This document shows positions 22,411 to 31,118 of a DNA stretch of 64,000 nucleotides, piece by piece; the stretch's first letter is position 1, and each line of letters opens with the position of its first letter. The DNA lies in IMG/VR virus record IMGVR_UViG_3300047510_001118, positions 1 to 64,000 of that record; one strand, 5' to 3'. Position numbers and translations under genes: made by a program. The notes beneath the pieces are model-generated. The model was not told the origin of the DNA. It did not search any database and saw only the letters and a program-made list of their open reading frames with translations. This stretch comes from a virus.

Positions 22411-22607
22411 TGAGATATATCGATTACAGTTGGGATTTAGAGCCCAATCGAATATTGTTCGATGAAGAATTGGACATAGACAAGTTAGGATGGAAGCACG
22501 GTGACTGTTTCAAAGTCACCAATGTTGACGGTCGTGCTATGTTAGTAAAATTAGATCCAGTAGAACAATTTGTAAAAGGACACTCTGTAAATGTTCAAGA
22601 AAAGTAA
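22410..22607 (+). CDS. Small hypothetical protein
   Basis: 65 residues, soluble, starting MRYIDYSWDLEPNRILFDEE. TAATG coupling to the membrane gene before it. A beta-rich small protein of unknown function; I recall similar ones in T4-like phages. Confidence 0.75.
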   Translation: MRYIDYSWDLEPNRILFDEELDIDKLGWKHGDCFKVTNVDGRAMLVKLDPVEQFVKGHSVNVQEK

Positions 22608-22749
22608 ATGGGAACTGTGGTATGACATACAACCACAACATATTAAAGATTGGTATGATCAGCCACGAGCTATATGGTATGACAGCGATATGTGGAAGGC
22701 GTTTGCCTTTGGAATTTTCCTTGGAGTGATTGTTGGACTATGTATGTAG
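22591..22749 (+). CDS. Small protein with C-terminal membrane helix
   Basis: 52 residues: a Trp- and Tyr-rich soluble part, then a membrane helix (FAFGIFLGVIVGLCM). It overlaps both neighbours (17 and 10 nt), typical of a tight phage operon. Function unknown. Confidence 0.65.
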   Translation: MFKKSKWELWYDIQPQHIKDWYDQPRAIWYDSDMWKAFAFGIFLGVIVGLCM

Positions 22750-22925
22750 ACAGATATATGCTTCTTGTTATCTATTTGTTTGCCGCTGGGGCACTTTTAA
22801 TATCCTTGTGGATGTTTTTAACCTTAGAAGAAATGAAAGCAAATGGTAAGAAGTGGGTTGAATTAAATCAAGAATTAATGGAAAAAATAAAAAGATTAGA
22901 ATATCAGTCGTTGTATAAAAGATAG
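22740..22925 (+). CDS. Small membrane/coiled-coil protein
   Basis: 61 residues: a transmembrane segment (about 7-28, LLVIYLFAAGALLISLWMFL) followed by a charged helix. A longer in-frame form would start inside the previous gene, so the ATG at 22740 is preferred. Part of the 22.1-23.4 kb membrane-protein cluster. Confidence 0.65.
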   Translation: MYVDRYMLLVIYLFAAGALLISLWMFLTLEEMKANGKKWVELNQELMEKIKRLEYQSLYKR

Positions 22926-22934
22926 GAGCGAACT

Positions 22935-23072
22935 ATGCTTTTTGAAGCATTTCTAGTATTTTATATGCTAGAAGTTTTATTACTAATATCGGTAGCAGTC
23001 TGGTATTATCATGAACCTAAAGTTCAAAAAAAGAAAATATACGATCCCTGGGGATTCTGGAAGGAGAAATAA
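22935..23072 (+). CDS. 45-aa membrane protein
   Basis: Starts MLFEAFLVFYMLEVLLLISV, one membrane helix, then a basic tail ending PWGFWKEK. AGGAGCGAACT precedes the ATG. Its stop codon adjoins the next ATG. Confidence 0.65.
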   Translation: MLFEAFLVFYMLEVLLLISVAVWYYHEPKVQKKKIYDPWGFWKEK

Positions 23073-23411
23073 ATGGATGTAGTAGCACTAATTAACAAAT
23101 ATGGATTTCCGATAGTAGCCGCGGCTGGTATGGGCTATATGATTTTTTATGTATGGACATGGGCCACAAAAGAAATTAAACCTATTCTCAACGATGCTAA
23201 CACAGTTCTTATAGCTCTAATTGATCGCATTCGTATGTTAGACAATGACTTAATTCGATTAAATCAAAAGGTTAATACTGTATTACACCTGCGTGGTAAG
23301 ATTATCGAAGGAGAGCGTGTTATTGAGGCACAGAAAGTAGAACGTGAAGCAGATGAAAAATTCCGAGAAGCAATGAAACAAGACGAATCCTCGAAAGGTG
23401 GAAATTCGTAG
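23073..23411 (+). CDS. Membrane-anchored coiled-coil protein
   Basis: 112 residues: one membrane helix (about 11-31) and a long charged coiled-coil tail (about 40-110). Similar in plan to the 22129-22410 product. The ATG directly follows the previous stop with AAGGAGAAATAA as ribosome site. Followed by a terminator at 23455-23476. A holin-type role is possible but not shown. Confidence 0.75.
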   Translation: MDVVALINKYGFPIVAAAGMGYMIFYVWTWATKEIKPILNDANTVLIALIDRIRMLDNDLIRLNQKVNTVLHLRGKIIEGERVIEAQKVEREADEKFREAMKQDESSKGGNS

Positions 23412-23454
23412 ACTCGCCTTGCTGGTGGCGTAGAGTAGGATAAGTGACCAGTAG

Positions 23455-23476
23455 TAGGGCGTGAGCCCTATTTTTA
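23455..23476 (+). terminator. Rho-independent terminator
   Basis: TAGGGC-GTGA-GCCCTA followed by TTTTTA closes the small membrane-gene operon. Confidence 0.8.
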
Positions 23477-23490
23477 CGACTAAATATTGT

Positions 23491-24198
23491 ATGAATATAA
23501 TTATAGCAACGTTAGTGATGACGCACATCACCATAGTGTGTGTTACACTATATTTGCATCGTGGACAGGCGCATAAAGGAATAGTATTCCACCCAATCTT
23601 AGAACATTTTATAAGATTTTGGTTATGGCTTACAACAGGCATGGTTACTAAACAATGGGTGGCTATACATCGTAAGCATCATAGATTTAGCGACGAACAA
23701 GACGATCCACATACACCTCATGTATATGGCATTTGGCGTGTATTGTTCAAAGGTGCTGTTCTATATCACATCGCAAGTAAAGATTCTGCGATGATTCAAC
23801 AATACGGAGTAGGTACGCCAGATGATTGGATTGAACGCAAACTATATACCCCACATAGCCGTCTTGGCATTCTTTTAATGCTGATCATAGATCTATTGTT
23901 CTTTGGGCCTTGGGGCTTAGTAGTGTGGGGTATTCAAATGATATGGATTCCGTTCTGGGCTGCCGGGGTAATTAACGGACTAGCACACTGGTGGGGCTAT
24001 CGCAATGGCGAAACCAAAGACCATAGTCGTAATGTAAGTCCAGTGGGTATACTAATTGGCGGTGAAGAACTACACAACAATCATCACTTAGATCCTGCTA
24101 ATCCTAAACTTAGCAGACGTTGGTTTGAATTTGATATCGGTTGGATGTGGTTTAAACTATTTGAACTAGTTGGCCTTGCTAAAGTTAGAAATTCCTAG
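23491..24198 (+). CDS. Fatty-acid desaturase (membrane di-iron)
   Basis: 235 residues. All three histidine boxes of the delta-9 type are visible: HRGQAH (about 24-29), HRKHHRF (about 60-66) and HNNHH (about 199-203). Four or so hydrophobic segments. It introduces a double bond in fatty acyl chains at the inner membrane, changing lipid fluidity. The ATG at 23491 is preceded by a CTAAATATTG late-like motif rather than a ribosome site. Its last 14 nt overlap the convergent S11 peptidase gene. Confidence 0.92.
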   Translation: MNIIIATLVMTHITIVCVTLYLHRGQAHKGIVFHPILEHFIRFWLWLTTGMVTKQWVAIHRKHHRFSDEQDDPHTPHVYGIWRVLFKGAVLYHIASKDSAMIQQYGVGTPDDWIERKLYTPHSRLGILLMLIIDLLFFGPWGLVVWGIQMIWIPFWAAGVINGLAHWWGYRNGETKDHSRNVSPVGILIGGEELHNNHHLDPANPKLSRRWFEFDIGWMWFKLFELVGLAKVRNS

Positions 24199-24889
24199 CC
24201 AACAGTTGTGCTTCAGGTATTCTAGTACGTGTATTTTTGCTGTTTAGCAAAATAACAATTCGTTTACCAACTTCAGTTTCCACCATCATTACAATACAGC
24301 CACCCGCGGCACGAATATATCCTGTTTTACTTACAATAAATTCTTTAGTTGAAACTAGGGGGTTAGTATTTTTAAATATTAGAAATTTTTTCTTATGAGA
24401 TATTCTAACTTCGCTCATTTGACTTGATTCAACAATTTCGGGATAAATTTCTGCTGCCTTTACTAGTTTAATTAAGTCATAAGCAGTACTAATATTCATT
24501 ACACCTAATCCAGTTGGATCTACAAACTGTGTATTAATCATCCCAAGAAATCTAGCCTTGTCGTTCATTGCTCTTATACAGTTACTTCGTCCACTGGGAT
24601 AGTTATTACATAGTATTTCTGATGCTCGATTATCAGAATGAACTATGGCCAACTGTATAAGTTCTTTACGTGTATATGAGTTAATATATTGATCTAGATT
24701 CTGCCTAGCATCAAGGATAACCATTACAGTCATTAACTTTGTAATACTGGCAATACTACGCTTCTGATAAAGATTTTCGCTTTGAATTATATCCCCTTCG
24801 CTATTTGCTACAACCCAAGAGGTTGCTGTAATGGTCTGAGCAAACGAATAAAGAGGTAGCATTAAAAATATTAAAAATATTTTTTTCAT
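24185..24889 (-). CDS. Periplasmic D-Ala-D-Ala peptidase (S11)
   Basis: 234 residues. Signal peptide MKKIFLIFLMLPLYSFA. The three penicillin-binding motifs are present: SITK (about 49-52), SDN (about 86-88) and KTG (about 188-190). It most resembles PbpG/PBP7-like endopeptidases, which cut peptidoglycan cross-links, though carboxypeptidase activity is possible. Located in the periplasm. It lies 3 bp downstream of the amidotransferase-like gene. It may remodel the wall during infection or lysis (inference). Confidence 0.9.
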   Translation of the reverse strand: MKKIFLIFLMLPLYSFAQTITATSWVVANSEGDIIQSENLYQKRSIASITKLMTVMVILDARQNLDQYINSYTRKELIQLAIVHSDNRASEILCNNYPSGRSNCIRAMNDKARFLGMINTQFVDPTGLGVMNISTAYDLIKLVKAAEIYPEIVESSQMSEVRISHKKKFLIFKNTNPLVSTKEFIVSKTGYIRAAGGCIVMMVETEVGKRIVILLNSKNTRTRIPEAQLLARNF

Positions 24890-24892
24890 AAT

Positions 24893-25531
24893 TTATTTTT
24901 CTACTAGGGTGTTTACAAAATCTAATAACAGTTTATGATGTCTACCCTGGTGCCAATGTCGGGGCATCCAAGAATGATAATCATACCAAACTTTTGTGCT
25001 TTCAGGGTGACAACCGATCAGCCCAATTTTTCCTTGTATAACAGCCATAGGGTCACCGTTGCTATAGGTAGCCACAACATCCATATTATTACCAGTAATA
25101 GCACAGCCGTCATAAAAATACATCCTTTCCTGTTGTCCTTGCCAATTAACTAACATACCCTTTGCGTGGGGACGTCTTGTATCTGCGTTAGGGCGTTTAA
25201 TATATTGTACAACTCTAGTACCCGACTCAAGAATATCAAAGTAATACTGGTCGGCCCAATAAGCCCCAAGACATATACCCAAGTATCTACCACCGTTCCT
25301 AATAAAATTACGTATGCTGTCAGCATGTTTAACCATCACTGTATCAAAATTATCGCTGTCACCTAGCCCGCCTGGAAAACACACAATATCTACGTCATCA
25401 AAAAATGTGTCCTCCACTTCGTGCTTGGTGAATATTTTAAATCGATAGTGTAGTGAAAGTGCTTCTATAATACCGTTGGTTGAATCAACGGCACATAACG
25501 GGTGATGTATAAACAATGCTATTGTTGGCAT
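24893..25531 (-). CDS. Class I glutamine-amidotransferase-fold protein (BPL_N-like)
   Basis: About 212 residues. A nucleophile elbow is seen in YLGICLGAYWA (about 83-93, Cys) and a His-x-Glu pair in GCHPES (about 171-176). The sequence around them resembles the biotin-protein-ligase N-terminal (BPL_N) group of the DJ-1/amidotransferase superfamily rather than PurQ or GuaA. The substrate is unknown. ATG at 25531 preferred over an upstream TTG, TAATG-coupled to the small gene before it. Confidence 0.8.
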   Translation of the reverse strand: MPTIALFIHHPLCAVDSTNGIIEALSLHYRFKIFTKHEVEDTFFDDVDIVCFPGGLGDSDNFDTVMVKHADSIRNFIRNGGRYLGICLGAYWADQYYFDILESGTRVVQYIKRPNADTRRPHAKGMLVNWQGQQERMYFYDGCAITGNNMDVVATYSNGDPMAVIQGKIGLIGCHPESTKVWYDYHSWMPRHWHQGRHHKLLLDFVNTLVEK

Positions 25532-25695
25532 TATCGACAAATGCTAAAACTTTTAACGCCGTTTAAACTAAACGTCTTTAGATAATTTTCCATGTCATCA
25601 TTATAGGCTATCATTTTGGCCGGTGTCATAAATTTGTATTGTAACATCAACCATACAGTGTAGTCAAGCCACCAATCTATAGGTGTGTATATCAT
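25531..25695 (-). CDS. 54-aa small protein
   Basis: Starts MIYTPIDWWLDYTVWLMLQY. ATGA overlap with the cyclase gene's stop and TAATG overlap with the following gene show coupling. Aromatic N-terminus, basic C-terminus; could associate with membranes. Not recognised. Confidence 0.65.
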   Translation of the reverse strand: MIYTPIDWWLDYTVWLMLQYKFMTPAKMIAYNDDMENYLKTFSLNGVKSFSICR

Positions 25696-27734
25696 TTTTC
25701 GTGTGCGATAAATTCGCCGTTCCAGTTGGCTCCTAAATCTTGTTGTTTCATAAACTCACAACGTTCAATCCAGATCTTATAATACTTGTCCATCTGTCCA
25801 CCAAATAGTCCTTTCATCTTAGCACACATGGCGGCTGCTTCGTCAAACTTTTTCTGTTTATACAAGGCATGCATTTTGTCATGTTGTTCCTTGTCTTTAC
25901 TATAATCTTCGCCACGTGTACGAATTACTGTGTAAATTAAATCTGCTACAGTTTTACCCTTAGGCTGTAAGTTGTCTAATAGCAAGTAGAAGAAGTCGTC
26001 TTTGGTTCTGTTGTATGTTTCAGCACCAATGATAGCCAACACTCCGTAGGCTTTACAACGAGCTTCTAATCGAGCCGCAGTACTAACCATGTCACCTAAG
26101 ATGTCGTAACTGTGTCTATCAGTTGATCCCATCTCGCCAATAAAGCCAATGCCTGTGTTACAACCCCAACCCATAGCCGCAGGCGGTAATCCTTGTGCTT
26201 CCATTTCTTTGGTATAAGCATCAACGGCATCCAACATCTCTAAACCAACTTTAACAATAGTGTGTGCGTGATTGGGATCATCAATCGGAGCACCATGTAT
26301 GTGCATACTCGCATCGCCTACATACTTAATAACCATACCTTTGTTATCCATAATAGGTTTACTGATGCTGTCCATGTAGCCGTTCATATATTTGCCAAGT
26401 CCAGCAACATCGTCTCCATAGTGTTCACCAATCGGTGTGAAGCCGCGCAAGTCACTAAACATAACTGATACGTCTTTGCGAACACCACGCTTGATTAAGT
26501 CTGGATCCTTTTGTAGCATCTCTACTACTTCTTTAGAGCAGTAGCCAGCAAACTGTTTCTTAATTGCCTGCTTCTGTAAGAATTCGCTTACAAACTTAAC
26601 GCCATAACAATGAAGAGCAACGATAATAAGCCCAAACGTGATTGCAGTCGCGTCCGCCAAGACGAGCCAATTATTGAAAGCGTAGATAGTACCAGGAACG
26701 ATGGCACCAATAGTAACCACAGTAGCACCAATGCCAACATAAGTCCACCTCGATAAGAAAATTAATAATATGCCAATTCCTAGTAATGCTAGAATTTCAA
26801 CACCGGCGGCATAGTCAGGTCGTTGAATTGTTACACCATTTATCATTGTGCCTAATACTGCGGCTTGTACATCCTGCGGCCATGTTCCTTGAACTGGTGT
26901 TGGCACAGGGTTACCTAAACCTGTAGCGGCAACACCTACAATAACTACAGCACCAGCAAAGTCTTTAGGAAGGTTAACTGCTGAAGCAGACTTTGAACGT
27001 TGACTCCAGTCAATCCATACACGACCTTTGTCGTCTGTGGCAATAGGACCAAACTTTGGTATGCGCATTTTTTCTACGCCGCCTTCGAACAACTTAATCT
27101 GTGTTGTTGAATCTCCTGCAGCCACACGTAATGCTTCCATAGCAATACTAGGATAGACTACACCGTCAACGGCAATTACCAAAGGCATTCGTCTTACTAC
27201 GTTGTCGTTTTCTTCTTCGGTGTGAATAGTTCCTGTGCCAACTGCACGACTTTCAAGCACAGGTACGTTGGCCATTATGCCAGCATACTGTGTTATTTGA
27301 TTAGCATACTCGTTTTTAATTACTGCTGTACTAGGTTGTCGAGGAGTATTCTTATTTTTATTTTCTGGAGTGTTTGGCAGTATTACAGGAAACTTGTTCA
27401 TAGTTTCTGCTAGGACACGATCCTTACCAAATCTATCTTCCTCTGACAGTAGTATATTAAACACAACCAGTCCTGCGTTACGTTTGTACAAGTCTTCAAT
27501 TATCTTAGCGTAAACATCTCTAGGGAAAGGATACTGCCCGTATTTGGCTATAGTATCTTCATCAATGTTTACTGTGTAAATGTTGTTTTCAGTAGGTGCT
27601 TTGGCCGTTATTAATTCGTCAAAGTATTTCAAACGAACATTCTCAACAAACGAAGGGTCTGCAATTCGTATGCCCACTACTAACGCTAGGGTTAGTAGGG
27701 CAGTCCAAGGGCTTAAAAGAAATTTTTTCATCAT
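25692..27734 (-). CDS. CHASE2-domain adenylate/guanylate cyclase
   Basis: 680 residues. One N-terminal membrane helix (about 9-26), a CHASE2 sensor domain (about 30-300), three membrane helices (about 310-385), then a class III cyclase domain (about 415-600). Metal-binding Asp residues lie in FSDLRGFTP and KYVGDASMHI. Lys of KYVGD and Asp of YDILGD fit ATP specificity. The usual transition-state Asn in G-x-x-V-N-x-A-A-R is replaced by Ser (VSTAARLE), while the Arg is kept, so activity may be reduced. The C-terminus (about 620-670) looks like a helical TPR-like tail. It would make cAMP at the host membrane (inference). Confidence 0.92.
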   Translation of the reverse strand: MMKKFLLSPWTALLTLALVVGIRIADPSFVENVRLKYFDELITAKAPTENNIYTVNIDEDTIAKYGQYPFPRDVYAKIIEDLYKRNAGLVVFNILLSEEDRFGKDRVLAETMNKFPVILPNTPENKNKNTPRQPSTAVIKNEYANQITQYAGIMANVPVLESRAVGTGTIHTEEENDNVVRRMPLVIAVDGVVYPSIAMEALRVAAGDSTTQIKLFEGGVEKMRIPKFGPIATDDKGRVWIDWSQRSKSASAVNLPKDFAGAVVIVGVAATGLGNPVPTPVQGTWPQDVQAAVLGTMINGVTIQRPDYAAGVEILALLGIGILLIFLSRWTYVGIGATVVTIGAIVPGTIYAFNNWLVLADATAITFGLIIVALHCYGVKFVSEFLQKQAIKKQFAGYCSKEVVEMLQKDPDLIKRGVRKDVSVMFSDLRGFTPIGEHYGDDVAGLGKYMNGYMDSISKPIMDNKGMVIKYVGDASMHIHGAPIDDPNHAHTIVKVGLEMLDAVDAYTKEMEAQGLPPAAMGWGCNTGIGFIGEMGSTDRHSYDILGDMVSTAARLEARCKAYGVLAIIGAETYNRTKDDFFYLLLDNLQPKGKTVADLIYTVIRTRGEDYSKDKEQHDKMHALYKQKKFDEAAAMCAKMKGLFGGQMDKYYKIWIERCEFMKQQDLGANWNGEFIAHEK

Positions 27735-27778
27735 ACTATATTTAACTTAAATAACGAGTCAAAAATAAGGAGAGTTAA

Positions 27779-28141
27779 GTGAGTACATATTGGGGTTATC
27801 ATTTAATGTTAGACTGTAGCGGCTGCGATATTGAAGCAGTTTCCAGTCGAGAAAACATTTATAAATTTATTAAAGATTTAGTACAACGTATTGATATGGT
27901 AGCACACGGAGAACCAGTAATTGAGCATTTATTGCCCGGCGACCCAAAACAAGGATATAGTTTAATGCAGTTAATTACTACCAGTAACATTTGCGGTCAT
28001 TTTATGGAACTAGATGGAACAGCATATTTTGATGTGTTTAGTTGTAAACCATTTGATCTTGAAATTGCTAAAATGGTAGTTAATGAATATTTTCATCCTA
28101 AGAAAATGCGTGTAAATTTTCTAACACGACATGCTGATTGA
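27779..28141 (+). CDS. speD: S-adenosylmethionine decarboxylase proenzyme (SpeD-like)
   Basis: 120 residues, matching class 1B SpeD. HLMLDCSGCD is the typical N-terminus. The self-cleavage Ser is in TTSNICGH, with His 5 residues and Cys 20 residues after the Ser, the spacing of Ser63, His68 and Cys83. The residue before the Ser is Thr instead of Glu and the next is Asn instead of His. It supplies decarboxylated SAM for spermidine synthesis. GTG start after GGAGAGTTAA. Known from other aquatic phages. Confidence 0.88.
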   Translation: MSTYWGYHLMLDCSGCDIEAVSSRENIYKFIKDLVQRIDMVAHGEPVIEHLLPGDPKQGYSLMQLITTSNICGHFMELDGTAYFDVFSCKPFDLEIAKMVVNEYFHPKKMRVNFLTRHAD

Positions 28142-28847
28142 TTTTGTAAAAACTCCTTATACCACAGGTCCTAACATGGTTCGCAACACAGGACCTGTTT
28201 TTATATCTCACCCCAATCAAGAAATAATACAACAGAAAAAAATTGAATTAGAAAGACACGGTGCTGACCTTTGGGCACAAGAACCCCGAGTAGATCAGAT
28301 TGTAAAAAAAGCCGCAGAACAGTGTAATGTCTATACAGACGATATTATAGATCTTGCTTTGATGTTAGAAGAAGATGTTGCTGTTATGCACAAAGGACGA
28401 CTAGCGGCAATTTGTTTTTGTTTTCCTAGTGGATTTATTCCCAGCGAACGTATAGGTATGCTGTTAGGTGATATACACAGACCTGTAGGCGACGGTGAGC
28501 AGTTAGTTAAAGCCAGTCCCGGTATTGCTCGTGTTATGACCGAACAACCAAGTTTTCGCAGATATGTTTGGACGGTAACTAATAATCCAAATCTCAGTAA
28601 TCATCCCAGTACAAGAATAGATACGATTCCACAATCAATGGACGATCTTTACTTCCGTTGGGAAACGCAGACCACTGCTAGAGTCGATAATGATACTAGT
28701 TTATTTTTTGTAAAGATGGATGTGGTGCCATTGAGAACAGTTTGGAATAGTAAAATATTAGACAGCATTAATTCTATGACCGATACTGTTTTAACTTATA
28801 AAAATTTACATCACATTAAACAATTACTAAACAGTCGGGAAAAGTAA
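28131..28847 (+). CDS. DUF3445 / heme-dependent oxidative N-demethylase-like
   Basis: 238 residues. The block ALMLEEDVAVMHKGRLAAIC, then FPSGFIPSERIGMLLGDIHR and later WETQTTAR and MDVVPLRT, follow the DUF3445 (HODM alpha-like) pattern: an early EED, F-P-S-x-(W/F), I-H-x-P-V and R-x-E-(R/T)-Q. Known members bind heme and an Fe-S cluster and demethylate secondary amines. It overlaps speD by 11 nt, linking it to amine or polyamine metabolism (inference). Confidence 0.8.
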   Translation: MLIDFVKTPYTTGPNMVRNTGPVFISHPNQEIIQQKKIELERHGADLWAQEPRVDQIVKKAAEQCNVYTDDIIDLALMLEEDVAVMHKGRLAAICFCFPSGFIPSERIGMLLGDIHRPVGDGEQLVKASPGIARVMTEQPSFRRYVWTVTNNPNLSNHPSTRIDTIPQSMDDLYFRWETQTTARVDNDTSLFFVKMDVVPLRTVWNSKILDSINSMTDTVLTYKNLHHIKQLLNSREK

Positions 28848-28876
28848 CTTACATAAACTATATTTGTTTAAGTCAT

Positions 28877-28903
28877 AAAAAAAGCCCCAGGAGGGGCTTT
28901 TTT
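28877..28903. terminator. Bidirectional terminator
   Basis: AAAAAAGCCCC and GGGGCTTTTTT around a 4-5 nt loop, between convergent speD/DUF3445 and the curli-region genes. Confidence 0.85.
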
Positions 28904-28916
28904 GTGAGTGTGTAAT

Positions 28917-31043
28917 TTAGAATAACCACTTAATAGTTGCCTGTACAATATTATTGACTACTCCGCCTTGACGTTGTTGTACAACATTGACTCCACCTAG
29001 CACATTCTTATCAGGAGTAAAACTTGCGCCTGCTTTGACTGTGGTAATGTTATTGGAAGTCTGTCCTACCTCTGCTGTCAAGTTAACAGCATCAGTAACT
29101 TTGGCATCATAACGAACACCTGCTTCGCCTATGGTCTTAGTTTGATTTTGTCCGGCATAAGTCATTGCTGTCAAAGGAGTACCAGACTCTGTTAATCCTC
29201 CAACTGTACTGTTCTGTACTCTAACTCCAGCATATGGTCGGAAGCCTTCCATGTTGGGTGCGTAAAGTCTGTTGGCTAGCCAAACATCTGTACCATTGGT
29301 TTTGCCTGTGTTGCTCATACCTAGTTCGTCGATGTTGTGATAGTTAGAATAATTGTTGCGAGCAACTCCTAAATCACTCTTCAATAACCAACCTTCGTGA
29401 TTGTATAGACTGTATACACCAACGTGATTCTTTTCTAAACGGCCACCACTTTGATCGCCTGCTAGATTAGCAATAACATTGTTATACTGAGCACCTACAA
29501 TCCAATTACTTTCAATTTTCTTTTCGTGTCCAACACCAAAACGTGTAGTGTTCATACGATAAGTGTCTGAAGCATTACTACGCTGACCCTCAGCAATAAT
29601 ATAAGTCCAACCTTTTTCTTCAGTACCTGCTAGACCAGTTCTTGTAGACAACACTGAATCTTTGCCGTCATGACGATCCAACACATTGCTGTCTAAAGTC
29701 ATATTGATTCTAGTGTTGGCCTTAGACATATAATCATACTGATCAATGCGTGTTGAATATGCTTGATCTTGACTGGCAGTTTGTACATCATCTACTGTGT
29801 TAGTTGCCACTGCGACTTGATTAGCAGTGGTTACAGTAGTAGTTGGTGTACCGTTCACAGTCTGTGTGGTATTGTCACTGTAGGTGTTAACTGTAGTAGG
29901 TGTTGTAGTTGTGGTAGTAGTTACAGGAGTTGTACTTGTAACAGTCGTTGTCACTGGTGTTGTAGAAACATTGGTAGTATTTCTATTAATACTTAAAACT
30001 TTACTTTCACCTGTTCGTGTATCTGTAATAGTAGTTACGAGAACAGTAACGCCTGTGGCAATGACTACATCAGTAGTTGTCGGACCACTTACTGAATTCG
30101 ATGTAACGATTGGTGTACCTGGGGCACTGCTTACTATTGTTGGTGATGATGTAGTACTTCCTGGACTGCTAGGAGCACTGGTCCCTGGGTTTGGAGCAAC
30201 AGCACCAAACGTTGTACCGTTTTGTAAAGTTGTTCCTTGTTGCTCGTCAACTAGTAGTACAGGACTGAGAGCAGTGTCATCTAAGTTAAACACAGCAAAC
30301 CCCAACTGATATGTACCAGTAGTGTCTACACTGTATGTGGAAACCTGCCAGCCTGTTGATCCAAATGTACCAGCACTGTAGTCACCTGTGCCTGGATTAG
30401 TAAATCCTAACAAGGCATAATTTTGTGCGTAGTTGTTAACTGTGGTATTTCCTGTTGTTCCAGACATTGGAGTTAATGTTGTAATAGAACCATCGTTAAA
30501 AGGCACATAGTCTGTGCCAATGTAGTTCCAAGACATATTATATGTTGTTCCAGCAGTCAGTGTAACTGTTCTATAAGTATAGGCCAAGTTAGTGATTGAA
30601 CCCGATCCGAAACCACTGGCCTGTGCCTGTGTCTGTAACAAAGAACTTAGACTGGAAATCTGTGTAGATGTTAAACCTAGCTCTGTTCCTACTGTTGACC
30701 AATTAGTTTGCGCATTAGGTTGTAGTGCCAACATATTATTACCATAGGCACTGAATGTCCATGTAGCAGGACTAACTGGAGGTTGATAATAAGCACTGCC
30801 TGCGGTGCCTGCTCCTGGATGACTACCGGCACTAAAAGTCACAGTTCCTGGCGTACCTGTAATAAGACTTACACCTGTGCCGCTGCCAGTGATTGTTGTT
30901 GTCATTGTGCCGGTATTGTCGGCACCAATGGTCCAACCTGAAGTGTTTCCACTTTCAAAGCCCATATTTGAATCTGTCCATTGTGCCAAGGCACTGGTAG
31001 ACATTAGAGCCGCAACTGTGGCGGCAATTATAGTTTTTTTCAT
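28917..31043 (-). CDS. Autotransporter-like outer-membrane adhesin
   Basis: 708 residues. Signal peptide MKKTIIAATVAALMSTSALA. The passenger (about 25-310) is Gly/Ser/Thr-rich and beta-like, followed by a Thr-rich low-complexity linker (about 345-420), then a C-terminal beta-barrel (about 450-708) ending in Phe (TIKWLF), as autotransporter barrels do. AGGAGCGAAAC precedes the ATG. It is the last gene of the curli-region operon and would be exposed on the host surface. Receptor masking or adhesion are possibilities. Confidence 0.82.
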   Translation of the reverse strand: MKKTIIAATVAALMSTSALAQWTDSNMGFESGNTSGWTIGADNTGTMTTTITGSGTGVSLITGTPGTVTFSAGSHPGAGTAGSAYYQPPVSPATWTFSAYGNNMLALQPNAQTNWSTVGTELGLTSTQISSLSSLLQTQAQASGFGSGSITNLAYTYRTVTLTAGTTYNMSWNYIGTDYVPFNDGSITTLTPMSGTTGNTTVNNYAQNYALLGFTNPGTGDYSAGTFGSTGWQVSTYSVDTTGTYQLGFAVFNLDDTALSPVLLVDEQQGTTLQNGTTFGAVAPNPGTSAPSSPGSTTSSPTIVSSAPGTPIVTSNSVSGPTTTDVVIATGVTVLVTTITDTRTGESKVLSINRNTTNVSTTPVTTTVTSTTPVTTTTTTTPTTVNTYSDNTTQTVNGTPTTTVTTANQVAVATNTVDDVQTASQDQAYSTRIDQYDYMSKANTRINMTLDSNVLDRHDGKDSVLSTRTGLAGTEEKGWTYIIAEGQRSNASDTYRMNTTRFGVGHEKKIESNWIVGAQYNNVIANLAGDQSGGRLEKNHVGVYSLYNHEGWLLKSDLGVARNNYSNYHNIDELGMSNTGKTNGTDVWLANRLYAPNMEGFRPYAGVRVQNSTVGGLTESGTPLTAMTYAGQNQTKTIGEAGVRYDAKVTDAVNLTAEVGQTSNNITTVKAGASFTPDKNVLGGVNVVQQRQGGVVNNIVQATIKWLF

Positions 31044-31118
31044 GTTTCGCTCCTGCCCATCGTTTCGCTCCCGGGCTACGTATATTTAAAACTTATTGGA
31101 GAATGATTATGCTATCAG

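Noticed and set aside
29763-30309. Plus-strand open frames of up to 141 codons opposite the adhesin
   Set aside because: They mirror the Thr/Ser/Val-rich minus-strand gene and have no ribosome sites.
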